Shown here: in pieces, positions 1-9,020 of the stretch
How positions within the stretch are numbered: position 1 is the stretch's first letter
Layout of the letters: each line of letters starts with the position of its first letter
Source of the DNA: Streptomyces sp. TLI_235
GTDB taxonomy: Bacteria > Actinomycetota > Actinomycetes > Streptomycetales > Streptomycetaceae
Reading direction: 5' to 3'
NCBI GenBank assembly: GCA_002300355.1
Contig: NSGV01000002.1
Span: forward strand, 310,001-374,000
DNA: 64,000 nucleotides
Position numbers and translations under genes: made by a program
Notes under the pieces: generated by a model
What the model was told of the DNA's origin: nothing
What the model saw: the letters and a program-made list of their open reading frames with translations, nothing else
The model's database searches: none

Positions 1-2231
1 ACCGGCGCGTTGGTGTGGACGAACGGCAGGGTGACGAACTCGGTGAACCCGCCGGTCCGCTGCTGGAGTTCGGCGAGCAGTCGCAGGTGCCCCAGCCAGT
101 GCCGGGGGGTGTCCACGTGCCCGTACATCATGGTGGAGGAGGAGCGGATGCCGAGCTCGTGCGCGGTGGTGACGACCTCCACCCAGGCGGAGGCGGGGAG
201 TTTGCCCTTGGTGAGCACCCAGCGGACCTCGTCGTCGAGGATCTCGGCGGCTGTGCCGGGGATGGTGTCGAGCCCGGACTCCTTGGCCCGCTGCAGCCAG
301 TCGCGGATCGACAGGCCGGTGCGGGTGGCGCCGTTGACGACCTCCATCGGGGAGAAGGCGTGCACGTGCATGCCGGGCACCCGCTCCTTCACCGCCCGGG
401 CGATGTCGAAGTAGGCGGTGCCGGGCAGGTCGGGGTGGATGCCGCCCTGCATGCAGACCTCGGTCGCGCCGACCTCCCAGGCCTGCGCGGCCCGTTCGGC
501 GACCTGCTCCAGCGAGAGCGTGTAGGCGTCGGCGTCGGTGCGGCGCTGTGCGAACGCGCAGAACCGGCAGCCGGTGTAGCAGACGTTGGTGAAGTTGATG
601 TTCCGGGTGACGCAGTAGGTGACGGTGTCGCCGACAGTGTCCCGCCGGACGGCGTCGGCGATGCCGCAGAGCGCGTCCAGGGCGGAACCCTCGGCGCCGA
701 ACAGGGCGAGGGCCTGGTCGTCCGTCAGCCGGGTCGGGTCGTCGGCGGCGACCGCGAGCGCCTCCCGCACGTCGGCGGGCAGCCGCTCCGGGGCGCCGCC
801 GGCGGCGACCTGCTCGCGCAGCACCTGCCAGTCGCCGTACACCTCGTCGAAGTCGGCGCGTCGGTCGCCGGTACGGCCCACCGTGTCGATCTCGCGGTGG
901 AGTTCGGTGCGGCCGGAGCTGGTCTGCGGCTCCTCGGGTTCCTGCCAGGGCAGGCCGACGGGCCGGGCGTCCTCCCGGGCGAGCCCGGTGGCGGGGTCGG
1001 CGAGGGCGGTGACGTGCGGCAGCACGCGCGGGTCCAGCCACGGTTCGCCGCGCCGCACGTACTCGGGGTAGACGGTGAGCCGCTCGCGCAGGTTGAAGCC
1101 GGCGTCGGCGGTGCGGGCGGCGAGCTGCTCGATCTGCGGCCAGGGCCGCTCGGGGTTGACGTGGTCGGGGGTCAGCGGGGAGACGCCGCCCCAGTCGTCG
1201 ATGCCGGCGCCGATCAGCAGCGCGAACTCGCCGTCGACCAGGTTCGGCGGCGCCTGCAGGCGGACGGAGGGCCCGAGCACCAGCCGGGCGACCGCGACGG
1301 CGGCCGCGAGCTCCTCCAGTTCGGCGTCCGGCATGCCGCGCATCGCGGTGTCCGGCTTGGCGCGGAAGTTCTGCACGATCACCTCCTGCACACCGCGGTA
1401 GGCGCGGGCGACCCGGCGGACGGCGAACAGCGAGTCGGCCCGCTCCCCGTAGGACTCGCCGATGCCGATCAGGATGCCGGTGGTGAACGGCACCGAGGAG
1501 CGCCCGGCGTCCTCCAGGACCCGCAGCCGGACCTTCGGCTCCTTGTCGGGCGATCCGTGGTGCGGGCCGGAGGGGTCGGACCAGAGCCGCTCGGCGGTGG
1601 TCTCCAGCATCATGCCCATGGAGGGTGCGACGGGCTTGAGCCGCTGGAAGTCCGTCCAGCCGAGCACGCCCGGGTTGAGGTGGGGCAGCAGCCCGGTCTC
1701 CTCCAGGACGCGGATCGACATCGCCCGCACGTAGGCGAGGGTGTCGTCGTAGCCGTGCGCGTCCAGCCACTCGCGGGCCTCCGGCCAGCGGTCCTCGGGC
1801 CGGTCGCCCAGGGTGAACAGGGCCTCCTTGCAGCCCATGGCCGCGCCCCGGCGGGCGATGTCGAGCACCTCGTCGGGCGAGAGGAACATGCCCTCGCCCG
1901 CCCGGCGCAGCTTGCCCGGCACGGTGACGAAGGTGCAGTAGTGGCAGCGGTCCCGGCAGAGCCGGGTGAGCGGGATGAAGACCTTCTTCGAGTAGGTGAT
2001 CACCCCGGGCCGGCCGGCCTCGGCTAGTCCGGCGTCCCGGACGCGGGCGGCGGAGGCGCACAGGTCGGTGAGGTCGGCGCCGCGGGCCTGGAGCAGTACC
2101 TCGGCCTCGCCCTGGTCCAGCGCGACGCCGTCCCGGGCCCGGCGGAGCGCTCTGCGCATCGCGGACGCGGTGGGGGCGGCGGACGGTACGGGGGCCGGGG
2201 CTGCGGTCTGCTCGGGCTCGGAGGCGTTCAT
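1..2231 (-). CDS. fbiC: FO synthase (CofG-CofH fusion), C-terminus cut by window edge
   Basis: Makes 7,8-didemethyl-8-hydroxy-5-deazariboflavin (FO), the deazaflavin chromophore of coenzyme F420, from tyrosine and a flavin-pathway pyrimidine; cytosolic. Two radical-SAM halves are visible. The CofG-like half has the 4Fe-4S motif CRDRCHYC at about residue 90, and the CofH-like half has CYTGCRFC at about residue 550 followed by MQGGIHPDLPG. The ATG at 2229-2231 begins MNASEPEQ and lies at the head of the continuous reading frame. About 743 residues are present; the fused family is usually about 850, so only the C-terminal end is missing. It is separated by about 70 bp from the co-directional phosphatase upstream. 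The fused form is the actinobacterial arrangement, and the identification is very secure. Confidence 0.96.
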   Translation of the reverse strand, partial: MNASEPEQTAAPAPVPSAAPTASAMRRALRRARDGVALDQGEAEVLLQARGADLTDLCASAARVRDAGLAEAGRPGVITYSKKVFIPLTRLCRDRCHYCTFVTVPGKLRRAGEGMFLSPDEVLDIARRGAAMGCKEALFTLGDRPEDRWPEAREWLDAHGYDDTLAYVRAMSIRVLEETGLLPHLNPGVLGWTDFQRLKPVAPSMGMMLETTAERLWSDPSGPHHGSPDKEPKVRLRVLEDAGRSSVPFTTGILIGIGESYGERADSLFAVRRVARAYRGVQEVIVQNFRAKPDTAMRGMPDAELEELAAAVAVARLVLGPSVRLQAPPNLVDGEFALLIGAGIDDWGGVSPLTPDHVNPERPWPQIEQLAARTADAGFNLRERLTVYPEYVRRGEPWLDPRVLPHVTALADPATGLAREDARPVGLPWQEPEEPQTSSGRTELHREIDTVGRTGDRRADFDEVYGDWQVLREQVAAGGAPERLPADVREALAVAADDPTRLTDDQALALFGAEGSALDALCGIADAVRRDTVGDTVTYCVTRNINFTNVCYTGCRFCAFAQRRTDADAYTLSLEQVAERAAQAWEVGATEVCMQGGIHPDLPGTAYFDIARAVKERVPGMHVHAFSPMEVVNGATRTGLSIRDWLQRAKESGLDTIPGTAAEILDDEVRWVLTKGKLPASAWVEVVTTAHELGIRSSSTMMYGHVDTPRHWLGHLRLLAELQQRTGGFTEFVTLPFVHTNAP

Positions 2232-2299
2232 GGGCCGACGATATCGGCCGGGGTCGACGGCACGGGCCGCGGTGTGGGTCACACGCCGGGAGGCGCCGG

Positions 2300-4765
2300 T
2301 CACATCTCGGGCAGGGCCTGCTCGGTCCAGATGGTCTTGCCGAACGGGGTGTGGCGGGTGCCCCAGCCCTGGGTGAGCTGGGCGACCAGGAGCAGGCCGC
2401 GGCCGCCCTCGTCGAAGGTGCGGGCCCGCCGAAGGTGGGGGGCGGTGCTGCTGGTGTCGGAGACCTCGCAGATCAGGCTGGTGTCGTGGATCAGCCGCAG
2501 TTCGATCGGCGGCCGGCCGTAGCGGATGGCGTTGGTGACCAGCTCGCTGACGACCAGTTCGGTGACGAAGGCGTACTCGTCGAGGCCCCAGACGGCGAGC
2601 TGTTCGGAGGCGAGTTTGCGGGCGTGCGAGACGACGGCCGGGTCGGGCGGCACGTCCCAGGTGGCGACCTGGGAGGTGTCGAGGGCGCGGGTGCGGGCGA
2701 GCAGCAGGGCGATGTCGTCCTCGGGGGCCTCGGGCAGCAGCAGGCGGAGGATCTCGTCGCAGGTGTCCTCGAGCGAGATGCCGCCGGCGGCGAGGGCGCG
2801 GGCGAGCCGTTCGATGCCGTGGTCGACGTCGTGGTCGACGGCCTCGACCAGGCCGTCGGTGAACAGTGCGAGGACGCTGCCCTCGGGGAGTTCCAGCTCG
2901 GTGGACTCGAAGGGCAGGCCGCCGAGGCCGAGCGGGGGCCCGGCGGGCAGTTCGGGGAAGTCGACCTGCCCGTCGGGGCCCACGACGGCGGGCCCGGGGT
3001 GTCCGGCGCGGGCGAGGGTGCAGCGGCGGGAGATCGGGTCGTAGACGGCGTAGAGGCAGGTGGCGCCGATGTCGCCGGCCTCGCGCCCGTCGGCGTCGGC
3101 GGTGCGCGGGTCGGCCTCCCGGTCGAGGCGCAGCACCAGGTCGTCGAGGTGGGTGAGGAGTTCGTCGGGCGGTACGTCGACGTCGGCGAGGGTGCGGACG
3201 GCGGTGCGCAGCCGGCCCATGGTGGCGGTGGCCTGGATGCCGTGGCCGACGACGTCGCCGACGACCAGGGCGACCCGGGCGCCGGAGAGCGGGATGACGT
3301 CGAGCCAGTCGCCGCCGACGCCGGCCTGCGGCCCGGCGGGCAGGTAGCGGTAGGCGACCTCGACGGCGGCCTGGCGGGGCGCGCGGTGCGGCATCATGCT
3401 GCGTTGCAGGGCGAGCGCGGTGTTGCGTTCGAAGGTGTAGCGGCGGGCGTTGTCGATGCTGAGGGCGGCGCGGGCGGTGAGTTCCTCGGCGAGCAGCACG
3501 TCGTCGGCGTCGAAGTCCTCCTCGGTGCGGTGCCGCGCGAACAGGGTGATGCCGAGGGTGGTGCCGCGGGCGAGCAGCGGGGCGATGATCAGCGAGTGGG
3601 TGCCGGACTCGGCGATCCGCTGGGCGCGCACCGGGTCGACGGTGAGCCAGCGCTGGATGTCGGGGTCGTCGACGCGGTGCCGGGAGGGCCGGCCGGTGGC
3701 GAGGGCGCGGGTCATCGGGGAGTCGGCGGGCAGGTGGTCGGTCTGGCCGGGCTGGACGGCGGACTCGGGGCAGCCGATGAGGACGGACTGCTCGGCGGCT
3801 CGGCGGAAGACGGCGGGCCCGGTGGCGGGGCGGGTGCCCGGTTCGGTGCCGAGGAAGACGCTGTCGAGCAGGTCGACGCTGGTGAAGTCGGCGAAGTCCT
3901 CGGTGGCGACGTCGGCGAGTTCCTGGGCGGTGCGGGTGACGTCGAGGGTGGTGCCGATGCGCAGTCCGGCGGCGTTGACGAGGGCCAGCCGGCGGCGGGC
4001 CCGGTACTCGTCGGTGGTGTCGAGGCCGCCGACGGCGACGCCCCGGACGCCTCCGTCGGGGCCCTTGAGCGGGTAGAGGACGGTCGTCCAGGCGTGTGCG
4101 CCGGCTTCGCCGGGGGTGCGGAAGAGGTGGTCGGCGCGGACGGTCTCGCCGCCGGAGAGCACCCTGCGCATCAGTGCGGCGAGGCGGGCGTGCGGCAGCC
4201 CGGACCAGCGGTCGGCGATCTCCGCCATGAGCAGGCCGACCGGTTCGTCGCCCTCGCCCAGCAGCCGGAGCACTTCGTCGTTGGCGCCGACCAGGCGGGT
4301 CTCGTGGTCGTAGATGCCGACGGCGATCGGCAGTTGGGTGAAGGCCCATTCGCGGAGCCGGCCGGGCCCGGCGCGCTCCTCGGCGGCGTCCGCGGGAGCG
4401 GTGGGGGTGTCTGCGGCGGGCGGTGGCGCGGGGGCGGCGGTGACCGTCCAGACGGGGGTGCCGGCGGCGGTGTGCAGCGGGGTGGCGTGGACGAGGGCCT
4501 CGACCGTCCGGCCGTCGCGGTGGCGCAGGGCGAGCAGGCCGCGCCAGTCGGTGCCGCGGGCGAGTGCGCGGCGGGCGGTGGCGGGCGGTGGGTCGGCGAG
4601 GAGGTCGGCGGCGGGGCTGCCGATCGCCTGCTCGGGGCGGTGGCCGAGCAGGTCGCGGGCGCCGGGGCTCCAGGCGGTGAGGAGGCCGTCCGGGCCGATG
4701 ACGGCCGCAGCGGTCCCCGGCGGGGAGGAACCTTCGCTCTCCGCTGAGCCGCCTGTGTCGTCCAT
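2300..4765 (-). CDS. PAS-PAS-GAF-SpoIIE (PP2C) phosphatase with C-terminal HATPase
   Basis: Cytosolic sensor phosphatase, likely acting in a partner-switching (anti-sigma/anti-anti-sigma) circuit. Rough order over 821 residues: two PAS-like regions (20-115, 135-250), GAF (260-430), SpoIIE/PP2C (460-670; GVGGDWLDVIP, VVGDVVGHG, ALFTDGLVEA, PEDDIALLLA), then an anti-sigma-type HATPase (690-815; ELVVSELVTNAIRYG, DEGGRGLLLVAQ). Having both a phosphatase and a kinase-like ATPase is common in streptomycetes: the first dephosphorylates an antagonist and the second may bind sigma or phosphorylate the antagonist. I chose ATG 4763-4765 (MDDTGG); an in-frame ATG at 4840 would add 25 low-complexity residues. 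It is a close paralogue of the phosphatase half of the fusion at 12750-14576. Target and ligand are unknown. Confidence 0.9.
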   Translation of the reverse strand: MDDTGGSAESEGSSPPGTAAAVIGPDGLLTAWSPGARDLLGHRPEQAIGSPAADLLADPPPATARRALARGTDWRGLLALRHRDGRTVEALVHATPLHTAAGTPVWTVTAAPAPPPAADTPTAPADAAEERAGPGRLREWAFTQLPIAVGIYDHETRLVGANDEVLRLLGEGDEPVGLLMAEIADRWSGLPHARLAALMRRVLSGGETVRADHLFRTPGEAGAHAWTTVLYPLKGPDGGVRGVAVGGLDTTDEYRARRRLALVNAAGLRIGTTLDVTRTAQELADVATEDFADFTSVDLLDSVFLGTEPGTRPATGPAVFRRAAEQSVLIGCPESAVQPGQTDHLPADSPMTRALATGRPSRHRVDDPDIQRWLTVDPVRAQRIAESGTHSLIIAPLLARGTTLGITLFARHRTEEDFDADDVLLAEELTARAALSIDNARRYTFERNTALALQRSMMPHRAPRQAAVEVAYRYLPAGPQAGVGGDWLDVIPLSGARVALVVGDVVGHGIQATATMGRLRTAVRTLADVDVPPDELLTHLDDLVLRLDREADPRTADADGREAGDIGATCLYAVYDPISRRCTLARAGHPGPAVVGPDGQVDFPELPAGPPLGLGGLPFESTELELPEGSVLALFTDGLVEAVDHDVDHGIERLARALAAGGISLEDTCDEILRLLLPEAPEDDIALLLARTRALDTSQVATWDVPPDPAVVSHARKLASEQLAVWGLDEYAFVTELVVSELVTNAIRYGRPPIELRLIHDTSLICEVSDTSSTAPHLRRARTFDEGGRGLLLVAQLTQGWGTRHTPFGKTIWTEQALPEM
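3247..3322. repeat. 76-bp near-identical repeat, copy 1 (partner 13676-13751)
   Basis: This stretch matches 13676-13751 in the same orientation with one mismatch (g at 3304, a at 13733). It encodes the SpoIIE core GGDWxDVIPLSGARVALVVG in both genes. Protein conservation plus strong GC codon bias explains part of the match, but near-identity at every wobble base also fits gene conversion or recent domain shuffling. Confidence 0.75.
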
Positions 4766-4893
4766 CGGTGCTCTTCTCGCCGTCGCCGGGGCCGCCGGCG
4801 CCCGTGCGGGGCCCGGGCCCGCGCGTGCACCCTCCAGCATGGCCCGCGGCCGGGGCGGGCTCAACCGTGCCCGGGCCCGGCGGGGCGCGGCGG

Positions 4894-5409
4894 CTACTCG
4901 TTGACCAGGACGGGGAGCGAGAGGACGGCGCCGGCCGGGGTGCCGGTGAGGTGGTCGGCGGCGACCGTGAGATCGATGCCCTCCCGGCCGGCGTGCGGGC
5001 CGTCGTGGCGGCCGGAGGACTCCTCCTCTTCCTGGTAGTGGAAGGTGCCGGTGCCGACGAGTGCGCCCCCGGTGTCGTAGAAGGCGGCGCGCAGTTCGAG
5101 CGCGAGGACGTCGCTGACGTCCGAGGTGACGGTGAGGTGGCCGGTGACGGCGTTGGCCTGGTCGAGCCGGAGGCCGGTGAGGCGGACCCGGTCGGTGAAG
5201 GGGCCGTCCTCGACGCGGACCTCGCCGGGGCCGGGCGGGGTGGCGAGGGCGGCCGCGGGGGCGGCGGCCTGCTTGGGGGCGGGCAGCGAGACCGCGGGCA
5301 CCGGGGCCGGCTGCGGGTCGTCCGCGGGCCGTGCGGAGCAGCCGGCGAGCAGGCCGAGCGCGAGGGCGGCCAGGGCCGGGCGGGCGAGGGTGCCGAGGCG
5401 GCGGTTCAT
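4894..5409 (-). CDS. Putative lipoprotein
   Basis: A 171-residue exported lipoprotein of unknown function. The N-terminus has a positively charged start (MNRR), a hydrophobic stretch and a lipobox LLAGC with the lipidated cysteine at residue 24, followed by a Pro/Ala-rich linker. The rest is rich in beta-type segments (VRLTGLRLDQANAVTGHL, LALELRAAFYDTGG) and resembles an Ig-like or FxLYD-type fold, but I cannot assign a family. An AGGAG ribosome site lies just before the ATG. A strong terminator separates it from the alkaline phosphatase gene upstream, so it probably has its own promoter or depends on read-through. Confidence 0.75.
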   Translation of the reverse strand: MNRRLGTLARPALAALALGLLAGCSARPADDPQPAPVPAVSLPAPKQAAAPAAALATPPGPGEVRVEDGPFTDRVRLTGLRLDQANAVTGHLTVTSDVSDVLALELRAAFYDTGGALVGTGTFHYQEEEESSGRHDGPHAGREGIDLTVAADHLTGTPAGAVLSLPVLVNE

Positions 5410-5428
5410 GGGGCTCCTGGATGTCGGT

Positions 5429-5458
5429 GGGGCCGGGAGGATCGGTCCTCCCGGCCCC
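5429..5458 (-). terminator. Strong hairpin terminator after alkaline phosphatase gene
   Basis: A perfect 13-bp inverted repeat (GGGGCCGGGAGGA and its complement) encloses a TCGG tetraloop, 26 bp past the stop of the phosphatase gene. There is no T tract, as is usual for actinobacterial terminators. It should stop transcription before the lipoprotein gene. Confidence 0.8.
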
Positions 5459-5484
5459 GGTCCGGCGAGGGGTGGCGCGGCGGG

Positions 5485-7002
5485 TCAGTGCCGCGGTGCC
5501 TTCCGGAAGAGCGCGCCGTACATCTTTCCGTACAGCGCGGTGTTGTCCTGGCTGGCGGCGAAGCGGTCGCCGCCGGGGCCGTAGGCGAAGATCGGCACGT
5601 CGGCGCCGGTGTGGTTGCCGGACAGGTAGGTCAGCCAGAGGCTGGCGTCGGCGGTGCCGTCGGTGACGGCGGCCGGGTCGTCGGGGGTGCGGAAGGTCGC
5701 CGGGGCGAAGTTCTTCGGGTCGCCGGCGCCGGCGCCGTTGACGATGCCGCTGGAGCGGGCCGGGTCCTTGGCGCCGCTGGTGGGCCGGCTGGGGCGGCTG
5801 TTGTTGGCGGTGTTGCCGGCGTCCACGTTGGCCGGCGGGGCGGCCGCTTCGGCGTTGGCGTAGGAGCCCTTCTCGATGATGTTGAAGCCGGCGCACTCGT
5901 GGTCGGCGGTGACGATCACGAGGGTGTGGCCGTCGCGCTTGGCGAAGTCCACGGCGGCGGCGACCGCGTCGTCGAAGGCCTTGACCTCGCCGAGGGTCTG
6001 GGCGGCGTCGTTGGCGTGCGAGCGCTTGTCGATCTGCGCGCCCTCGATCTGCAGGAAGAAGCCCTTGCGGTTGTTCTTGGCGAGCAGAGAGACGGCCTTG
6101 TCGGTCATCTCGGCGAGGGTCGGCTCCTGGCGCTGCGGGGCGTCGGCGGGCAGCCCGGCCTTGGCCTGCTCGACCGTCAGGTTGCCGCGGTTGAACAGGC
6201 CGACGACCTTGCGGCCCTTCGCGGCGGCGAGGTCGGTCCTGGTGGCGACCTTCTGGCTGGCGGCGGTCTGCGCGGGCAGCCCGGGGTCGCCGAAGCTGCC
6301 GAGGACCTGGTAGCCCTGCGCCTGGAGGGCCTTCTGGTCGTCGGGCTCGAAGCGGGCGAGGCCGCCGCCGAGGACGACGTCGGCGGTGCCGTTGCGGGCG
6401 ATCTGCTCGGCGATCGGGGTGATCAGGGTGTGGTCGGCGGGCGCCGGCTCGTACGTGCCGTCGGCCTTCTTGGGCAGGCAGGCGGCGTCGGAGTAGACCG
6501 GGCCCTGGCAGCCGCGCAGCAGTGCGTGGCTGAACTGGGCGGCCGGGGTGGCGTCGGTGATCTCCGCGGTGGAGACGTTGCCGGTGGCGAAGCCGGCCGC
6601 GTGGGCCTGCTCCATCAGGGTGGCGACCTTCTTCTCGTAGGCGTCGACGCCGATCGCCGCGTTGTAGGTCTTCACACCGGAGGACCAGGCGGTGGCGGAG
6701 CTGGCCGAGTCGGTGACCAGGGCCGGGCGGGTGCTGTCCTTCTCGACGGCGTGGGTCGCCACGGCGCCGGTGAAGGGCAGCTTCTCCATGTTCAGACGGC
6801 CGGCGGCGCCGTAGTAGCGCTCGCGGCCGGCGGTGACGTGCGTGCGGCCCATGCCGTCGCCCAGCAGGTAGATGACGTTGCGGATCTCCGCGTGCCGCTC
6901 GCTGTGCTCGGCCGGCTCGGAGTGTGCGGCGACCGCCGCACCGCCGACCAGGCTGCCCGAGAGTGCCAGCACGGTGGCGGCCTTCAAGGCCTTGCGCTGC
7001 AT
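5485..7002 (-). CDS. Secreted alkaline phosphatase (PhoA-type)
   Basis: Extracytoplasmic phosphomonoesterase releasing phosphate from organic esters. The 505-residue product has a signal peptide (MQRKALKAATVLALSGSL then VAAHSEP). It shows the metal motif LLGDGMG, the nucleophile region TDSASSATAW (usual consensus TDSAAxAT), QIEGAQIDKRSHAND and the late metal motif TADHECAGFN. ATG 7000-7002 is preceded by GAGGAGA at good spacing, which decides against the much longer upstream frame. A PHO-box-like array lies about 100 bp upstream, suggesting PhoP control under phosphate limitation. Family assignment is secure; PhoA versus a phytase-like specificity is not settled. Confidence 0.93.
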   Translation of the reverse strand: MQRKALKAATVLALSGSLVGGAAVAAHSEPAEHSERHAEIRNVIYLLGDGMGRTHVTAGRERYYGAAGRLNMEKLPFTGAVATHAVEKDSTRPALVTDSASSATAWSSGVKTYNAAIGVDAYEKKVATLMEQAHAAGFATGNVSTAEITDATPAAQFSHALLRGCQGPVYSDAACLPKKADGTYEPAPADHTLITPIAEQIARNGTADVVLGGGLARFEPDDQKALQAQGYQVLGSFGDPGLPAQTAASQKVATRTDLAAAKGRKVVGLFNRGNLTVEQAKAGLPADAPQRQEPTLAEMTDKAVSLLAKNNRKGFFLQIEGAQIDKRSHANDAAQTLGEVKAFDDAVAAAVDFAKRDGHTLVIVTADHECAGFNIIEKGSYANAEAAAPPANVDAGNTANNSRPSRPTSGAKDPARSSGIVNGAGAGDPKNFAPATFRTPDDPAAVTDGTADASLWLTYLSGNHTGADVPIFAYGPGGDRFAASQDNTALYGKMYGALFRKAPRH

Positions 7003-7097
7003 CAGGGTGTCTCCTCGACACATCGGCGCGCCCGGCAGGTCGGTGCCGCGGCGCGCACCCGGGGACCACCCCGGGCGGTGTGAAGATAGGAGCACGA

Positions 7098-7137
7098 AGT
7101 GAACCGAATACGCCGTGAACATGACGTACGGTCGAAC
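7098..7137 (-). promoter_or_regulatory. PHO-box-like array upstream of alkaline phosphatase
   Basis: Read on the minus strand, four heptamers start at an exact 11-nt period: GTTCGAC (7131-7137), CGTCATG (7120-7126), CGGCGTA (7109-7115) and GTTCACT (7098-7104). Streptomyces PhoP binds 11-nt direct-repeat units with a GTTCACC-like core. The first and last units match well, the middle two are degenerate. The distance of about 96 bp to the start codon suits a promoter. The PhoP link is inference from the repeat period, consensus and downstream gene. Confidence 0.6.
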
Positions 7138-7141
7138 ACCT

Positions 7142-7639
7142 GACCCTGCGTCAACGGCCCGCGCCCCGAGGACGCCTCCCGGCCCGTGCCTTCGCCCTGC
7201 TCGGCGGCCCCGCCGCCCCGTCCGGCGCCCTCTCCCCGTGCGGTGTCCGAGGCGGCCGTCCGGGCACAACCCGTCCCCCATGCTGCCCCGGCCGGACCGC
7301 GGCCGCCCTCGGGGTTCGGCCGCCCGAGGGAGCGTCGTCACACGGACGGGTCCGGGCGGGTGCACCGACCGGCGCGGCCACGAAAAGTGAGGAGGCAGCC
7401 CTCTGCTGCCGGAAGGGGAGTGCGATGAGCGCGATGGACGTCCCGGCCGACGAGGGCGGCCGGCCGGTCGCCAGAGCGTCGGCCGCAACGGTGGTGGCGG
7501 CCCCCGGATGACCTGGCTGACGCCGGCGCCCGCGACAAGCTCGACGACCTCGACACCGGCAAGACCGTCAACACCTGACCCGACCGGCCGTGCCGCCCGC
7601 CGCAGCGGCACGGCCGGCCCGCGCCCCCGGGAGCCCGCC
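7142..7639. other. Mostly gene-free interval
   Basis: This interval separates the divergent phosphatase and dipeptidase genes. I see no long ORF with a credible protein. It holds a short hairpin (GGCAGC, loop CCTCT, GCTGCC; 7394-7410) and the small candidate ORF listed separately at 7425-7511. The dipeptidase promoter must lie here, but I could not pick clear -35/-10 hexamers. Confidence 0.5.
7425..7511 (+). CDS. Candidate 28-residue small ORF
   Basis: ATG at 7425 follows a good GGAAGGGGAG ribosome site and runs 28 residues (begins MSAMDVPADEGGRPVA). In the next frame the sequence continues as an acidic/basic tail (DDLADAGARDKLDD then LDTGKTVNT) to a stop at 7576-7578, so a single frameshift could join them into a peptide of about 50 residues. 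No family is recognised. It could be a real small protein, a decayed gene or chance. Confidence 0.3.
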   Translation: MSAMDVPADEGGRPVARASAATVVAAPG

Positions 7640-8995
7640 ATGTCCGATCCTGCCGACGACCTCGCCGGGCGGATCTCCGCACTGATGCCCCGCGCCAAGG
7701 CCGATCTCGCCGAGCTGGTCGCCATCCCCTCGGTGGCCGACCCGCGCCAGTACCCGCCGGAGCACTGCCGGCGGGCCGCGGAGTGGCTCGCGGCCGCCTT
7801 CACCGAGGCCGGCCTGCACGACGTCCACCTCGCCGAGACCCCCGACGGCAGCCACGCCGTGATCGGCCACCGCCCGCCCCCGCCCGGCGCCCCGACCGTG
7901 CTGCTCTACTGCCACTACGACGTGCAGCCGCCGCTGGACGACGCCGCCTGGACCTCACCGCCGTTCCAGCTGACCGAGCGCGACGGCCGGCTGTACGGGC
8001 GCGGCGCCGCCGACTGCAAGGGCAACATCGTCATGCACCTCACCGCGCTGCGGGCGCTCGGCGAGGACGTCCCGGTCGGCATCAAGTTCGTCGCCGAGGG
8101 CTCGGAGGAGCAGGGCACCGGCGGACTGGAGGCGTACGTGCGGCAGCACACCGACGAGCTGCACGCCGACGCCCTGCTGATCTGCGACACCGGGAACGCG
8201 GCGGTCGGCGTGCCCACCGCCACCACCAGCCTGCGCGGCCTCGCCAACGTGGTCGTCACCGTGCGGACCCTCGCCGGGGACCTGCACTCCGGGATGTTCG
8301 GCGGGCCCGCCCCCGACGCGCTGGCCGCGCTGATCCGCATCCTCGACTCGCTGCGCGACACCGACGGCGGCACCCGGGTCAAGGACCTGGACGGCGACGG
8401 GATGTGGCCGGGCTTCGGCTACGACGAGCAGCAGTTCCGCGCCGACGCGGGCGTGCTCGACGGGGTGGCGCTGACCGGCTCCGGCACCGTCGCCGACCGG
8501 CTGTGGGCCCGGCCCGCGGTCACCGTCCTCGGCATCGACTGCCCGCCGGTGGTCGGCTCGGCCGCCGCCGTCCCGGCCACCGCCCGGGCCCGGGTCAGCC
8601 TGCGGGTACCGCCCGGCACCGACCCGCAGGCGGCCCGCGACGCGCTCACCGCCCACCTGACCGGGGCCGCGCCGTGGGGCGCCCGGGTCGAGGTGGAGAC
8701 CGAGAGCACCGGCTCGCCGTTCCGCGCCGCCACCGACGGCCGGGCGTACGCGGCGCTCGACCGCGCCATGCGGCGGGCCTACGGCACGCCGATCTCCTAC
8801 CTCGGCCAGGGCGGCTCCATCCCGCTGTGCAACGTCCTCGCCGACACCTACCGCGAGGCGGAGATCATCCTGATGGGCGTCGAGGAGCCGCGCTGCCTCA
8901 TCCACGCGCCGAACGAGAGCGTCGACCCGTCCGAGATCGAACACATGGCCCTTGTGGAGGCGTTGTTCCTGCGGTACTACGCAGACCGTTCCTGA
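7640..8995 (+). CDS. M20 family dipeptidase (zinc peptidase)
   Basis: Cytosolic metallopeptidase of the M20 (carnosinase/PepV-like) family, 451 residues, expected to cleave dipeptides using two zinc ions. Ligand motifs are all present: HYDVQP (His), GAADCKGN (bridging Asp), EGSEEQGTGG (catalytic Glu pair), CDTG (Asp) and HAPNES (His). A dimerisation lid domain interrupts the catalytic domain, as normal. The ATG at 7640 (MSDPADD) is chosen over an upstream in-frame ATG at 7508 because the upstream part is not protein-like and GGGAG precedes 7640. It is followed after 25 bp by an M24 peptidase, suggesting a peptide-recycling operon. Confidence 0.92.
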   Translation: MSDPADDLAGRISALMPRAKADLAELVAIPSVADPRQYPPEHCRRAAEWLAAAFTEAGLHDVHLAETPDGSHAVIGHRPPPPGAPTVLLYCHYDVQPPLDDAAWTSPPFQLTERDGRLYGRGAADCKGNIVMHLTALRALGEDVPVGIKFVAEGSEEQGTGGLEAYVRQHTDELHADALLICDTGNAAVGVPTATTSLRGLANVVVTVRTLAGDLHSGMFGGPAPDALAALIRILDSLRDTDGGTRVKDLDGDGMWPGFGYDEQQFRADAGVLDGVALTGSGTVADRLWARPAVTVLGIDCPPVVGSAAAVPATARARVSLRVPPGTDPQAARDALTAHLTGAAPWGARVEVETESTGSPFRAATDGRAYAALDRAMRRAYGTPISYLGQGGSIPLCNVLADTYREAEIILMGVEEPRCLIHAPNESVDPSEIEHMALVEALFLRYYADRS

Positions 8996-9020
8996 CCGCA
9001 CCTTCGGAGAGGCCGCACCC

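Noticed and set aside
15..2027. A 670-residue plus-strand frame over fbiC
   Set aside because: Gly/Val/Asp/Ala-rich shadow of the clear minus-strand FO synthase; no motif.
2300..7069. A 1589-residue minus-strand frame running from the SpoIIE phosphatase back through the lipoprotein and phosphatase region
   Set aside because: Only its last 821 residues are protein-like; the rest is Arg/Pro-rich antisense-like frame of other genes, typical of very GC-rich DNA.
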